From Deltaproteobacteria bacterium (GTDB lineage Bacteria > Desulfobacterota > Syntrophia > Syntrophales > JACQWR01), in contig JAPLJV010000040.1 of the NCBI GenBank assembly GCA_026388415.1, forward strand, positions 1 through 64,000: 64,000 nt of DNA. Reading direction: 5' to 3'. This document shows, piece by piece, positions 1-8,600 of this stretch; position 1 is the stretch's first letter; every line of letters starts with the position of its first letter. The notes below the pieces were generated by a model, which ran no database searches, was not told where the DNA came from, and worked only from the letters and a program-made list of their open reading frames with translations. The translations under genes were made by a program, and so were the position numbers.

Positions 1-105
1 GGCGCCGCGCGAATCAGCAAGCAGGCAACTATCAGGCAGGAGCCTCAGGACTTCCCCAATCCGCCTGACTTGATGCGCCAACATATCGATCAAGCTGTAG
101 CTTAG
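1..105 (+). other. Possible 3' end of a gene cut by the window edge
   Basis: Frame 1 is open from the first base to a TAG at 103-105 (34 codons) and is followed within ten bases by a strong hairpin, so it could be the tail of a plus-strand gene. The short peptide is not recognised. If real, a plus-strand gene sits directly upstream of the integrase, where a cassette array would be expected. Chance openness over this length is quite possible. Confidence 0.2.
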
Positions 106-112
106 CTCCGCC

Positions 113-141
113 GTTGCCGTCGCGCGCAGCGCGACGGCAAC
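113..141. repeat. Perfect 13-bp inverted repeat (hairpin)
   Basis: Arms GTTGCCGTCGCGC (113-125) and GCGCGACGGCAAC (129-141) are exactly complementary around a 3-base centre. No U-run follows on either strand, so it is not a typical intrinsic terminator. It lies between the possible upstream gene and the integrase promoter. The remaining sequence from 142 to 256 is AT-rich and shows nothing else that can be supported. Confidence 0.6.
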
Positions 142-256
142 AATTAATATACATAATACCTAATTCCGCTGTTTTTTCAACAGCGACATTGATTTAATGA
201 GTAATTATCTACGCGAAATTTTATTTAAAAGCAAATAATTATTAAATAAAATATTA

Positions 257-286
257 TTGACATCTTACTTAAAAAGTGTTTATTAT
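257..286 (+). promoter_or_regulatory. Sigma70-type promoter of the integrase gene
   Basis: TTGACA at 257-262 and TATTAT at 281-286 are separated by 18 bases, in an AT-rich stretch ending about 80 bases before the likely start codon. No LexA box of the form CTGT-N8-ACAG was seen. Confidence 0.65.
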
Positions 287-367
287 CTGCAAAAGCGTAA
301 CGCGTATAATCAATGATTATTGGCAAATAATGGCCGGGTTCAACTATTTCATCATCAGGAGCACCAG

Positions 368-1672
368 ATGAATCATATTTTGCCGGAGTTTCAAAAGTTT
401 ATTGCCCAGCGCAAACTGGCGGCGGAAAACCAGATCCCTTTTTACGCTAACTGGGCAAGCAAGTTCTTGCAGTTTTCCAATTCACGGCAAGACAAACCAT
501 TGGATTTAAGAATCCAAATGTTTCTTGATGTTCTGAAGCAGGACAAGAAACTGCAGGACTGGCAATGCACACAGGCCGATAACGCTCTCAAGCTGTATAT
601 TCATCATTTCCTGGCGGGCAATACATCGGTGCTGTCACCCGCTACGGAAACTGCACCCGAAAAAAAATATCCCGACGCCAAAACAGTGCAGGAAAAAATT
701 CGCGAAATTTTGCGCATCAAGCATTATGCCTATAGCACGGAAAGAACTTACATAGACTGGTTCCTGCGTTTTCATGCCTACCTGACGGGCGTAAAAAATA
801 AAGATTGGGAAACTACAGGCGCTGATGAAGCGGATGTCCGGGATTTTCTGGGGCACCTGGCGATCAAGCAGCGGGTGTCGTCCTCTACTCAAAATCAGGC
901 GTTCAACGCGCTGCTGTTTTTGTTCCGCGAGGTTCTCAAAATTGATCTGCATGATCTAAGTAAAACGGTGCGGGCCAAAAGAGGCCCCAAGTTGCCTGCA
1001 GTTCTGACGCAAAATGAAGTACTCGGCCTGCTGGAGCATTTATCCGGCAGGGAACTTCTGCTGGTTCATATCCTCTACGGCACGGGCATGCGGCTGATGG
1101 AGGTGGCCAGACTGAGGGTTCAGGATATTGATTTCGGATTGAATTCCGTTATTGTCCGGGCAGGTAAAGGCGATAAAGACAGAATAACGGTTCTTCCGGA
1201 TGCTGTTAAAAATAAACTTCAAGAGCATCTGGACGCAGTCAAAAAAATTCACGAGCAGGATTTAGCCAAAGGTTTTGGCGAGGCCTATCTGCCGGACGCT
1301 CTCGAAGGAAAATATCCGAATGCCGTCACAGAATGGCGCTGGCAGTATGTCTTCCCCGCCGCGTCACTCTCCGTTGATCCGCGATCCGGCAAGGTGCGCC
1401 GTCATCATATCAGTCCCAGCTCCATTCAGAAAGCTGTTGCGGCCGCGGTCAGAAAGGCCGGCATTCCGAAACACGCCACTGTGCATACGTTACGTCACAG
1501 TTTTGCCACGCATTTACTGATGAACGGAGTCAATATTCGAGAGGTTCAGGAGCTTCTCGGCCACAAGAATGTTGAGACAACGATGATCTATACCCATGTG
1601 CTGCGCAATATGTCGAAAGCACCGCAAAGCCCTCTCGATACGCTTTTAAAAGCAGATGGAAAAAAAGGATGA
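368..1672 (+). CDS. intI: Integron integrase (tyrosine recombinase)
   Basis: Site-specific recombinase that exchanges attI and attC sites of gene cassettes. Numbering starts at the ATG at 368, chosen because AGGAG lies 6 bases upstream; the frame also opens at a TTG at 320. Catalytic residues are all visible: Arg242, Lys267, His373, Arg376, His399 and Tyr408. The integron-specific insert between Lys267 and His373 is present (residues about 306-331, with YLPDAL and EWRWQYVFP), which separates IntI from XerC/D. At 434 residues it is about 100 longer than most IntI. The extra N-terminal part (about 1-95) resembles a second SAM-like DNA-binding domain ahead of the usual one (about 100-205). Cassettes should lie to the left, beyond the window. 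An attI site could not be pinned down. Confidence 0.93.
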   Translation: MNHILPEFQKFIAQRKLAAENQIPFYANWASKFLQFSNSRQDKPLDLRIQMFLDVLKQDKKLQDWQCTQADNALKLYIHHFLAGNTSVLSPATETAPEKKYPDAKTVQEKIREILRIKHYAYSTERTYIDWFLRFHAYLTGVKNKDWETTGADEADVRDFLGHLAIKQRVSSSTQNQAFNALLFLFREVLKIDLHDLSKTVRAKRGPKLPAVLTQNEVLGLLEHLSGRELLLVHILYGTGMRLMEVARLRVQDIDFGLNSVIVRAGKGDKDRITVLPDAVKNKLQEHLDAVKKIHEQDLAKGFGEAYLPDALEGKYPNAVTEWRWQYVFPAASLSVDPRSGKVRRHHISPSSIQKAVAAAVRKAGIPKHATVHTLRHSFATHLLMNGVNIREVQELLGHKNVETTMIYTHVLRNMSKAPQSPLDTLLKADGKKG

Positions 1673-1739
1673 GGGTTTGCTCGATTGTAAAAAAGGTAAA
1701 CAATTTTGTTATCATGCCCTCGGGGGCCTGTCCGTGCGG

Positions 1740-1790
1740 GTCAGTTCAACGCGTTGAACTGACTTAAAATAATGATATAATTAATTAAAC
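1740..1790. repeat. 24-bp palindrome plus AT-rich repeat shared with 56666-56695
   Basis: Bases 1740-1763 form a perfect 24-bp palindrome whose centre contains GTTCAAC and GTTGAAC, matching the attC core consensus (RYYYAAC/GTTRRRY). The following GAACTGACTTA and AT-rich tail (1756-1790) recur with few changes at 56666-56695 beside the cassette-like block. It sits 67 bases after the integrase stop codon. Confidence 0.6.
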
Positions 1791-2016
1791 AAGCATATGC
1801 CTTTTCATTTGCCTGCCAATTTTTTGCCCCGTTTTTCTGCCTCGGCAGCGGCTGTTTATTGCGCCATTGTCTGAAATTTGGTCTCGATGGTCTGCTTGAG
1901 GTTTTCCAGGGCACTGGCGAAGCTGTCCCCGGAATTCATACTTCGTACTTGAATGGAAGGATTCCGTGTGTCATAATAATCTACGTTTATCAAAGAGAAT
2001 GAAAAAGGGGCAGCCT
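1791..2016. other. Intergenic region with no supported gene
   Basis: Between the repeat and the methyltransferase start there is only a 27-codon minus-strand frame beginning at an ATG near 1940. It has no recognisable homology or ribosome binding site and may be a gene relic. Confidence 0.4.
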
Positions 2017-3009
2017 ATGATCAGCATTACACCTGAAGAGGTCATGAAATTATCCCGTAATTTCATGGAGAGCCGTATCCTGTTAACCGGAGCGGAGTTA
2101 AATATCTTTGACCTGCTGAAAAAAACCTCCCTAACGGTTCAACAAATATCAGCAAGGCTCAGTACCGATATCAGAGCCACGACTATTCTATTAGACGCTC
2201 TTGCCGCGATGGGCCTGCTTGTAAAGAGCAACGAATCATATCAATGCACTCCCTCACTGGCCCCGTATCTTTCTGATAGTGATCCAAATTCAATCTTGCC
2301 CATGATCCTTCATGCCGCCCATCTCTGGGACAGATGGGCCAATTTGACGGATATAGCTAAGGGAAAAACTCCATCGGGCGCCGATAGAGATTCTTCTTTC
2401 AGCGGCCATGAATTAAAATCCTTTATAGGAGCGATGCACACAGTTTCCGGCTCGCGTGCGGGGGAAATTATCAAAGGAATAAATCATGATCGCTCCAAGT
2501 TCCTGCTTGACTTGGGGGGAGCATCGGGCACCTATACCATTGCATTTCTGAAAAGCTCACCCGCAATGAAAGCGACTTTGTTTGACCTGCCCGAAGTCAT
2601 CGAACTGGCCCGGGAACGGCTGGAAGAAGAAGGAATGCTTAATCGGGTCACTCTTGCAGGCGGCGATTACCTGCGCGATGAAATTCCTCAAGGTCATGAT
2701 CTGGCTTTTCTGTCAGCAATTATCCATTCCAATAACCCGGAGCAAAACCTTGACCTTTACAAAAAGGTTTTTCGTTCCCTGATCCCGGGCGGTAAGGTCA
2801 TTATCCGGGATCATGTCATGGAACCGGACAGAACCCGCTCGGAAGCGGGAGCAATATTTGCGGTCAACATGCTCGTTGCCACTAAAGGCGGGAGAACGTA
2901 TACCTTTGATGAAATCAGTACCGGTCTATCGCAAGCTGGTTTTCATAACATCCATTTACTCAACAAATCTGATAGAATGGAAGCACTTGTGGAAGCATTC
3001 AAGCCTTAA
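2017..3009 (+). CDS. SAM-dependent O-methyltransferase (Methyltransf_2 type)
   Basis: Methyl transfer from S-adenosylmethionine to a small-molecule hydroxyl; the substrate is unknown. The N-terminal part (about residues 5-75) is a winged-helix dimerisation domain of the plant-OMT/CrtF type. The C-terminal Rossmann fold carries the glycine-rich SAM loop LDLGGASGTY at about 163-172, an acidic residue in LFDLPEV, and a later GGKVIIRDHV strand. The ATG at 2017 is preferred because AAAGGGG ends 6 bases upstream; the frame opens earlier, at 1966 and 1999, without a good Shine-Dalgarno. At 330 residues it is normal for the family. It stands alone between the integrase and the oxidoreductase operon, so context says little about its substrate. 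Confidence 0.85.
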   Translation: MISITPEEVMKLSRNFMESRILLTGAELNIFDLLKKTSLTVQQISARLSTDIRATTILLDALAAMGLLVKSNESYQCTPSLAPYLSDSDPNSILPMILHAAHLWDRWANLTDIAKGKTPSGADRDSSFSGHELKSFIGAMHTVSGSRAGEIIKGINHDRSKFLLDLGGASGTYTIAFLKSSPAMKATLFDLPEVIELARERLEEEGMLNRVTLAGGDYLRDEIPQGHDLAFLSAIIHSNNPEQNLDLYKKVFRSLIPGGKVIIRDHVMEPDRTRSEAGAIFAVNMLVATKGGRTYTFDEISTGLSQAGFHNIHLLNKSDRMEALVEAFKP

Positions 3010-3064
3010 ACCTGCCGTAAGGGAAATTATTAAAGTGGCGTTGTCCGGGATTCAATAAATTTAA

Positions 3065-3093
3065 TTGACATCCAAAACTGTTCTCCCTATACT
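3065..3093 (+). promoter_or_regulatory. Promoter of the oxidoreductase operon
   Basis: TTGACA (3065-3070) and TATACT (3088-3093) are separated by exactly 17 bases, followed by CCGCCC. The same TTGACA-N17-TATACTCC module occurs before the N-ATPase operon and the thiolase gene. Confidence 0.75.
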
Positions 3094-3141
3094 CCGCCCG
3101 GTTAAAACATAAGCCTTGTCAAATAAAGAAATTACTGCCGG

Positions 3142-3843
3142 TTGGTGCAAGTGGATATCAGTCTTGAGGGAATTGTTGTAATTGTCGGCAACTACGGGAG
3201 CGGGAAAACGGAGATTTCCGTAAATCTGGCGGCAGAGAGAAGGCTGACCGGCCTGGAGGTCAGCATTGCCGATCTTGATCTGGTCAATCCCTATTTCCGG
3301 GCGCGCGAGGCGAGGAAACAGCTTGCCGCGCTGGGTATTAAAGTCATCTTGCCCGCAGATAGATACCTGCAGGCCGACCTGCCGATATTGAGCCCGGCGG
3401 TGGCCGGACTGCTTCGCAGACCCAGCGGACTTACCATCCTCGATGTGGGAGGAGATAAGGTCGGGGCAACCGTGCTGGCGTCTCTGGGCGATGCCATGAA
3501 AGGGCATCCCTTCCGCATGCTGCAGGTGATCAATCCTTTGCGGCCCTTTACGGATAATTTAAGCGGGTGCATGAGGATGAAGGATGAAATAGAGCAGGCT
3601 TCCCGCATGCCGGTAAGCGGTATCATCGGGAATGCCAATCTGATTGATGAAACAACCGCTGATATCATCTATGAAGGGTATGACTTTGTAATGGAGGTAT
3701 CCCATAAAAGCGGTCTTCCCCTGGAATTCATTACTGTTTCTGTCGGGCTCGAGGATGAAATTGACGGGGAGCGTTTCTCATGCCCCCTCTTGGTTTTGCA
3801 CAGGCAGCTTGTTCCGCCTTGGAAAAAAGCCGCCCTGTTGTAA
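3142..3843 (+). CDS. P-loop ATPase encoded with 2-oxoacid oxidoreductase
   Basis: A 233-residue P-loop NTPase with a Walker A motif GNYGSGKT at about residues 16-23, then a Walker B-like TILDVGGD strand (about 97-104). It resembles the MinD/CobQ-like ATPases often encoded just upstream of ferredoxin-dependent 2-oxoacid oxidoreductase subunits. A role in cofactor or cluster maturation is a guess. The start is uncertain: TTG at 3142, GTG at 3145 and GTG at 3151 share the frame and none has a clear Shine-Dalgarno. The stop lies 20 bases before the ferredoxin subunit, so it is probably the first gene of that operon. Confidence 0.75.
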   Translation: MVQVDISLEGIVVIVGNYGSGKTEISVNLAAERRLTGLEVSIADLDLVNPYFRAREARKQLAALGIKVILPADRYLQADLPILSPAVAGLLRRPSGLTILDVGGDKVGATVLASLGDAMKGHPFRMLQVINPLRPFTDNLSGCMRMKDEIEQASRMPVSGIIGNANLIDETTADIIYEGYDFVMEVSHKSGLPLEFITVSVGLEDEIDGERFSCPLLVLHRQLVPPWKKAALL

Positions 3844-3863
3844 GTCGTGGTTAAGGAGTTTAG

Positions 3864-4103
3864 ATGAAATACGAATATTTTATTGAGTTTGACAGATGCA
3901 AGGGGTGCGGTTTGTGTATTGACGTGTGCCCGAAGAAAGTTCTCGCTATCTCGCCGGAGGTAAATACAAAAGGATATTTCCCCGCTTACCAGGCCCGTCC
4001 CGAGGATTGTGTTTATTGTTCAACCTGCTGCATTATGTGCCCCGATGCGGCAATCAGCATAGCGGATGCTGCCGATAAGGGGAAAACCGTGGTAAAGGAG
4101 TAG
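3864..4103 (+). CDS. korD: 2-oxoacid:ferredoxin oxidoreductase, ferredoxin-like delta subunit
   Basis: A 79-residue 2[4Fe-4S] ferredoxin-type subunit that carries electrons out of the oxidoreductase. Both cluster motifs are complete: CKGCGLCIDVCP near residues 12-23 and CVYCSTCCIMCP near residues 50-61. AAGGAG precedes the ATG. It is 10 bases upstream of the alpha subunit gene and 20 bases downstream of the P-loop ATPase gene, which fits one transcript. Whether the enzyme is of the Kor (2-oxoglutarate) or Vor (branched-chain) type cannot be settled from the sequence. Confidence 0.9.
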   Translation: MKYEYFIEFDRCKGCGLCIDVCPKKVLAISPEVNTKGYFPAYQARPEDCVYCSTCCIMCPDAAISIADAADKGKTVVKE

Positions 4104-4113
4104 GAGGAGATAC

Positions 4114-5193
4114 ATGGGCAAGATTTTAATGAAGGGGAACGAAGCGATTGGTGAGGCCGCCATCAGGGCCGGCTGCTTGAACTACTTTGCCTATCCCATT
4201 ACTCCCCAGTCCGAGGTGGCGGAATACCTTTCCCACCGCCTGCCGGAAATCGGCGGTGTTTTTCTGCAGGGAGAAAGCGAGGTAGCCGTCGGGTATATGC
4301 TTTTTGGCGCGGCCGGTTGCGGGGCCCGCGTATTTACGACTTCCTCCAGCCCCGGTGTCAGCTTGATGAGTGAAGCCATAAGCTATCTGGCCGGCGCCCA
4401 GTTGCCGGCGGTCTTTGTCAACATCATGAGAGGGGGACCCGGACTCGGAGGAATACTGCCGTCGCAGGGCGATTATTTTCAAGCGACCAAGGGCGGCGGC
4501 CACGGCGATTACCATCTGCTCGTCATGGCGCCGGCCAGCGTTCAGGAGGCGGCGGAAATGGTCATGCGGGCCTTCCCCCTGGCGGAGAAATACCGGAATC
4601 CCGTCATGATTCTCGGAGACGGATTGATCGGGCAGATGATGGAACCAGTTGAATTTCCGGAGCGCCTGAAGTCAGAACCGAGCAACAAAGATGCCTGGGC
4701 CACAAACGGGATGGGTATGAGAAAGAGCAGCAAGCGCAATCTGGTCAAATCTCTCTTTCTGGATGCCGTGGAACTAAATAACAACAACCTGGTCCTGAAG
4801 GAAAAATACACCCGCATGAAGAGCGAGGAAATAAGGTACGAAAAATATAATATGGATTCCGACTATCGGATGTTTATCGTCAGCTTCGGCACTATGAGCC
4901 GGGTCTGCCGTACGGCCATTGATAGCCTGAAGGAAGAAGGGATTGAGGTAGGCATGATCAGACCCCAGACCCTCTTTCCGTTTCCGGAGGAGGCGGTTTC
5001 CGCCGCTGCCTCGAAAAGCGGCTGCACCATGGCCTTGAGCATCGAAATGAACATGGGCCAGATGGTTGAAGATGTGGAGAGATGTGTGCACGGTAAATGC
5101 CCTGTCGAGTGGTTTGGCAAGTGCGGCGGGGAAGTGCCGACGCCGGAAGAGATAATGGATGTGGTGAAAGGCTTTCTGGCTCAGAGCCGATGA
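4114..5193 (+). CDS. korA: 2-oxoacid:ferredoxin oxidoreductase, alpha subunit
   Basis: The 359-residue alpha subunit of a CoA-acylating 2-oxoacid:ferredoxin oxidoreductase, which oxidises a 2-oxoacid to acyl-CoA and CO2 with reduction of ferredoxin. The N-terminal pyrimidine-binding domain is recognisable from the GNEAIGEAAIRAG start, YPITPQSE, the ESEVAVGYM stretch and TSSSPGVSLMSE. The C-terminal transketolase-like domain runs from about residue 245. GGAGGAG precedes the ATG. Length and subunit order match the four-subunit KorA/VorB family; 2-oxoglutarate and branched-chain 2-oxoacids are the main substrate candidates. Confidence 0.92.
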   Translation: MGKILMKGNEAIGEAAIRAGCLNYFAYPITPQSEVAEYLSHRLPEIGGVFLQGESEVAVGYMLFGAAGCGARVFTTSSSPGVSLMSEAISYLAGAQLPAVFVNIMRGGPGLGGILPSQGDYFQATKGGGHGDYHLLVMAPASVQEAAEMVMRAFPLAEKYRNPVMILGDGLIGQMMEPVEFPERLKSEPSNKDAWATNGMGMRKSSKRNLVKSLFLDAVELNNNNLVLKEKYTRMKSEEIRYEKYNMDSDYRMFIVSFGTMSRVCRTAIDSLKEEGIEVGMIRPQTLFPFPEEAVSAAASKSGCTMALSIEMNMGQMVEDVERCVHGKCPVEWFGKCGGEVPTPEEIMDVVKGFLAQSR

Positions 5194-5211
5194 AACAGGA
5201 GTAAAAAAACA

Positions 5212-5982
5212 ATGGGAAAAACATTCCAGAGACCAGAATCTCTTACTGAAGTTGACACTCACTACTGTCCCGGCTGCACCCACGGGATTGCCCACCGGCT
5301 TATCGCGGAAGTTATTGATGAGCTGGGCATAGTAGGACGAACGGTTGGCATTGCCCCGGTAGGTTGTGCAGTGCTGGCCTACAACTATTTTACCTTTGAT
5401 TTTCAGGAAGCGGCCCATGGCCGGGCGCCGGCCATGGCGACAGGGATAAAAAGGGTGCGCCCCGATCTCATGGTTTTTACTTATCAGGGAGACGGCGATC
5501 TGGCCAGCATCGGTATGGGCGAGATTATTCATGCGGCCAACCGGGGAGAAAAGTTTACGACTATCTTTATCAACAATGCCGTTTATGGCATGACGGGCGG
5601 CCAAATGGCGCCGACCACCATGCCGGGCCAGCGCACGACAACTTCTCCGTTGGGCCGTGATGTCAATGATGTCGGCATGCCGATCCAGATGGCCGAACTG
5701 CTTTCGTCCCTGCAGACTCCGGCCTATATTACGAGGCAGACGATTATTAAACCCAAGTATGTAGTCAAGGCCAAGAAAGCCATTAAAACGGCGTTTGAAT
5801 ATCAATTGGAAGGCCGGTGTTTCAGCTTCGTGGAACTCGTGAGTACCTGCCCGACAAACTGGGGGCTTACTCCTGTTGAAGCCGTGAAATGGGCGGAAGA
5901 AACCCTGCTTCCTTATTACCGGCTTGGCGAATTTAAAAACCCTGGTCATGCGGAAGGGGGAGGGGGCTTTGATGCAAAATGA
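5212..5982 (+). CDS. korB: 2-oxoacid:ferredoxin oxidoreductase, beta (TPP-binding) subunit
   Basis: The 256-residue beta subunit that binds thiamine diphosphate. The TPP/Mg2+ motif is visible as GDGDLASIG followed about 25 residues later by NNAVYGMTGGQ. The N-terminal CPGCTHG is conserved in this subunit. The start follows GGAG, 18 bases after the alpha subunit stop. Its 3' end overlaps the gamma subunit gene by 11 bases, indicating translational coupling. Confidence 0.93.
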   Translation: MGKTFQRPESLTEVDTHYCPGCTHGIAHRLIAEVIDELGIVGRTVGIAPVGCAVLAYNYFTFDFQEAAHGRAPAMATGIKRVRPDLMVFTYQGDGDLASIGMGEIIHAANRGEKFTTIFINNAVYGMTGGQMAPTTMPGQRTTTSPLGRDVNDVGMPIQMAELLSSLQTPAYITRQTIIKPKYVVKAKKAIKTAFEYQLEGRCFSFVELVSTCPTNWGLTPVEAVKWAEETLLPYYRLGEFKNPGHAEGGGGFDAK

Positions 5983-6535
5983 AGTAATGTTTGCGGGGTT
6001 CGGCGGGCAGGGGATACTTTTCAGCGCCAAGATTCTGGCGCATGCGGCCCTGGAACAGGGCTTTGAAGTAGTGTGGATTCCTTCTTACGGCGCGGAGATG
6101 CGCGGCGGCACAGCATATTGCATGGTGGTGATCAGCGACCGGCCCATAGGTTCCCCGATCGTCAGGAATCCGCTGCATCTGGTGGCCATGAACCGGCCTT
6201 CACTGGAGAAATTCGCGCCCGTGGTTAAATCCGGCGGTGTGATAATGATCAACAGCTCTCTTATCTCCTGTGATGCGGGTCGGCAGGATGTAGATGAAAT
6301 AAAGATCCCCGTTAACGATATGGCAATTGCAATCGGCAACAGCAAAGCCGCCAATATTGTTGCCCTGGGAGCATTTGCCGCCCGCAGCAAAATGGTGGAT
6401 TTCGAAATTCTGCAGGAATGTGTCAAGGCGGAATTCGCCTCTAAAGCAAAACTGATTCCCCTGAACATGGCCGCCCTGGAAAAGGGAAGAGAGGCGGCCG
6501 AGGCCTACCGACCACCATCCCACGTATATAATTGA
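5972..6535 (+). CDS. korC: 2-oxoacid:ferredoxin oxidoreductase, gamma subunit
   Basis: The 187-residue gamma subunit (POR/KOR gamma domain), identified by FAGFGGQGILFSAKIL at the N-terminus and the SYGAEMRGGTAYC stretch. The ATG at 5972 is chosen because a purine-rich AGGGGGAGGGGG lies just upstream and the family begins a few residues before the GFGGQG loop; the frame opens further upstream at 5924, inside korB. This is the last gene of the unit. It converges with the minus-strand formate dehydrogenase operon, leaving only 26 bases between stop codons and no obvious terminator. Confidence 0.92.
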   Translation: MQNEVMFAGFGGQGILFSAKILAHAALEQGFEVVWIPSYGAEMRGGTAYCMVVISDRPIGSPIVRNPLHLVAMNRPSLEKFAPVVKSGGVIMINSSLISCDAGRQDVDEIKIPVNDMAIAIGNSKAANIVALGAFAARSKMVDFEILQECVKAEFASKAKLIPLNMAALEKGREAAEAYRPPSHVYN

Positions 6536-6561
6536 CTAAAGTTCCTTGGATAAACTGCCAA

Positions 6562-7761
6562 TTAAGGTTCAGTAACAGGATTTTTCTCGATCCGGCGAAA
6601 ACGGTCGGGAATTGTGTAATCAACTTCTTCGGGGTGGTGCTCAAAAATCGGGAAGTACCTTGCTATTAAAGCAAAAAACAGTATATGGGCCGCGATGATC
6701 CCAACTGTCACGACCGATTCCAGGAATGACGGATAATATATCTTCTGGTCTTTCTGGATCAAGCCGAACATGGAGACATTGAACCGGTTCAGAACAAGAC
6801 CGAAAAAAACGACCATGCTTGCAGCGCGCAACTGCCACCGGCTATCGGTTCTTATGCGTTTGGTCATAAACATAATTAACGGGATTATGATGCCCAGTAC
6901 TACCTCCATAAGAAAAAGAATTGTGAGCCCTGGACGATCAAAGAGCGGTCTTGCACTAAGAAAGAAGAGGGCATAGATTTTGATGAAAAGGTAGATTCCG
7001 AGAAACCAGGGGATGATTTTCGTTAGCGTGGCAAGCAACTCCGTTTCATCCGGTTGTTTCAGATACCGGTGTACCATGATGGCTTCAACAATAACAATGG
7101 CGAGGCCTGTGAAAACAGACGATATCCAGAAGAGCATCGGCAGGAGCGGGTTATACCAGAGGTTGTGCAGCTTATCTACGGCGATGAGAAAGAACGTGCC
7201 GATAGTTGACTGATGTAGCGTGGCAATTGCCGCTCCGAGAACTATTAGAGGCACCTCTATGGTACGGAGCAGACGCAGCGGTACATGAAACCCGAATTTT
7301 TCGCACACAGGTGAAAGAAACTCAAGAAATGCAACTGTCGTATAAGACATGACACAAAGGGCTACTTCAAACATCGGTGAATGCAGATTAGGATATGCGA
7401 AAATGTGCCATCCCCGCTGGGGCTGACCCAGATCAAGTAGAAGACCTATACATACAAGGGAGTAGCCGAGGAAACCGGTCACAATTGCAGGTCGAACCAA
7501 CGGTTCAAGCTTTTTGATATGAAAACAGTGAACCACTGCACCCAAAACGAAAGCGCCTGCCGCTAAAGGAACGGATGTTACAACATCAAAAGAAATCCAG
7601 AGCCCCCAGGGATATACATCGCTCAAGTTGGTGGTGGCGCCGAGACCGAAGATGAAACGGGCGGTAGCGGCAAGCACGCCGGCTGCAACCAGAAGCATGA
7701 GTATCTTGATAAACATGTGATACCCTTTAATCTCCTGTTTTATGTTAGCTATAACAGACAT
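6562..7761 (-). CDS. NrfD/PsrC-family membrane subunit of formate dehydrogenase
   Basis: A 399-residue integral membrane protein of the NrfD/polysulfide-reductase family, with many hydrophobic helices. The N-terminal region has YPWGLWISFDVVTSVPLAAGAF and a later LDLGQPQRGW loop, both typical of the family. It should link the periplasmic Fe-S subunit to the quinone pool in place of the cytochrome b subunit of E. coli FDH-N. Its ATG overlaps the stop of the iron-sulfur subunit gene (TAATG), so translation is coupled. It is the last gene of the three-gene operon. Confidence 0.9.
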   Translation of the reverse strand: MSVIANIKQEIKGYHMFIKILMLLVAAGVLAATARFIFGLGATTNLSDVYPWGLWISFDVVTSVPLAAGAFVLGAVVHCFHIKKLEPLVRPAIVTGFLGYSLVCIGLLLDLGQPQRGWHIFAYPNLHSPMFEVALCVMSYTTVAFLEFLSPVCEKFGFHVPLRLLRTIEVPLIVLGAAIATLHQSTIGTFFLIAVDKLHNLWYNPLLPMLFWISSVFTGLAIVIVEAIMVHRYLKQPDETELLATLTKIIPWFLGIYLFIKIYALFFLSARPLFDRPGLTILFLMEVVLGIIIPLIMFMTKRIRTDSRWQLRAASMVVFFGLVLNRFNVSMFGLIQKDQKIYYPSFLESVVTVGIIAAHILFFALIARYFPIFEHHPEEVDYTIPDRFRRIEKNPVTEP

Positions 7762-8600
7762 TATTCACCCTCCTTTGGCTGAGTCGTCGCAGATTTTCTC
7801 GCCTCCTCTTCTTTACGCAGTCGGTCCTTTCTATGGGTAAGCCATGAGATGAAGGCCAATGAACCGCCCATAGTAAGGAATACGCCTGGCACAAAACGCA
7901 AGGCGGCCCATGTAAGAGAGGGTAGGAGACGTTTGGTGACATGCTTGAATCCGAGTTCATCGAAAGGCTGCTCTGTCAGATAGAGTACGCTGGTACCGCC
8001 CGCCTCTTCGAGTCCATAGATCTTGTTAAAATAACGGTCAGGTTTTGACGCAAGGCGCCGTTTTGCCTCCTGAATCATGTCCGTGCGGCTGCCGTAGGAG
8101 ATGGCCGAGGGACATGCCTTTGCGCATGCAGGTTTAAGTCCTGCCTTAAGCCGGCTGTAGCATCCGGTGCATTTTACCACTAAGGGCAGTGCCTTGCTCC
8201 ATTGGTATTTGGGCACGCCAAAGGGGCAGGCGATCATACAAAAGCGGCAGCCGATGCAACGCTTGGTGTCGTAAACAACCGGCCCTTCAGGGGTCTTGAT
8301 AAGGGCGCTGACAGGGCATACCGATACACAGGCAGGCTCGTTGCAGTGCATACACATTTCCTTGTAGAAGGCGAACTCGTTATGGCCGTTTTTTTCATAA
8401 TCGCAGAACTTGATCTTTGTAAGGGTGTATTCGGACATGGCAGGCGGGTTCTGGTAGCCTGCGCCTTGGAAAAACACGGTCTTTTCAGCCTTCATCTGAT
8501 TCCATTGTTTACATGCCACCTGGCAGGCGCGGCAACCGGTGCATCTTGACAGATCTATCAGGAAAGTTCTATCCTGGGAAAAATCTCTTGCTGCGCTCAT
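7761..8600 (-). CDS. fdhB: Formate dehydrogenase iron-sulfur subunit
   Basis: A 279-residue electron-transfer subunit with four [4Fe-4S] cysteine groups, the first being CTGCRACQVAC at residues 20-30, then CMHCNEPACVSVCP, CIGCRFCMIACP and a CTGC...CAKACP set. A single transmembrane helix near the C-terminus (about 233-252) precedes a charged tail, as in FdnH-type subunits anchored in the membrane. It lacks its own export signal and would be carried out with the Tat substrate FdhA. The start overlaps the fdhA stop by 4 bases (ATGA). Confidence 0.93.
   Translation of the reverse strand: MSAARDFSQDRTFLIDLSRCTGCRACQVACKQWNQMKAEKTVFFQGAGYQNPPAMSEYTLTKIKFCDYEKNGHNEFAFYKEMCMHCNEPACVSVCPVSALIKTPEGPVVYDTKRCIGCRFCMIACPFGVPKYQWSKALPLVVKCTGCYSRLKAGLKPACAKACPSAISYGSRTDMIQEAKRRLASKPDRYFNKIYGLEEAGGTSVLYLTEQPFDELGFKHVTKRLLPSLTWAALRFVPGVFLTMGGSLAFISWLTHRKDRLRKEEEARKSATTQPKEGE

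Noticed and set aside
113-141. attI or attC site immediately upstream of the integrase
   Set aside because: The inverted repeat is perfect and lacks GTTRRRY core sites and extrahelical bases, so it does not fit attC. No attI could be located by eye.
1791-1960. Small minus-strand gene behind the integrase
   Set aside because: Only 27 codons, no ribosome binding site and no recognisable family.
4774-6030. 418-codon minus-strand frame inside the oxidoreductase operon
   Set aside because: It is the antisense shadow of korA and korB; its translation matches no family, while the plus-strand genes have clear motifs and ribosome binding sites.
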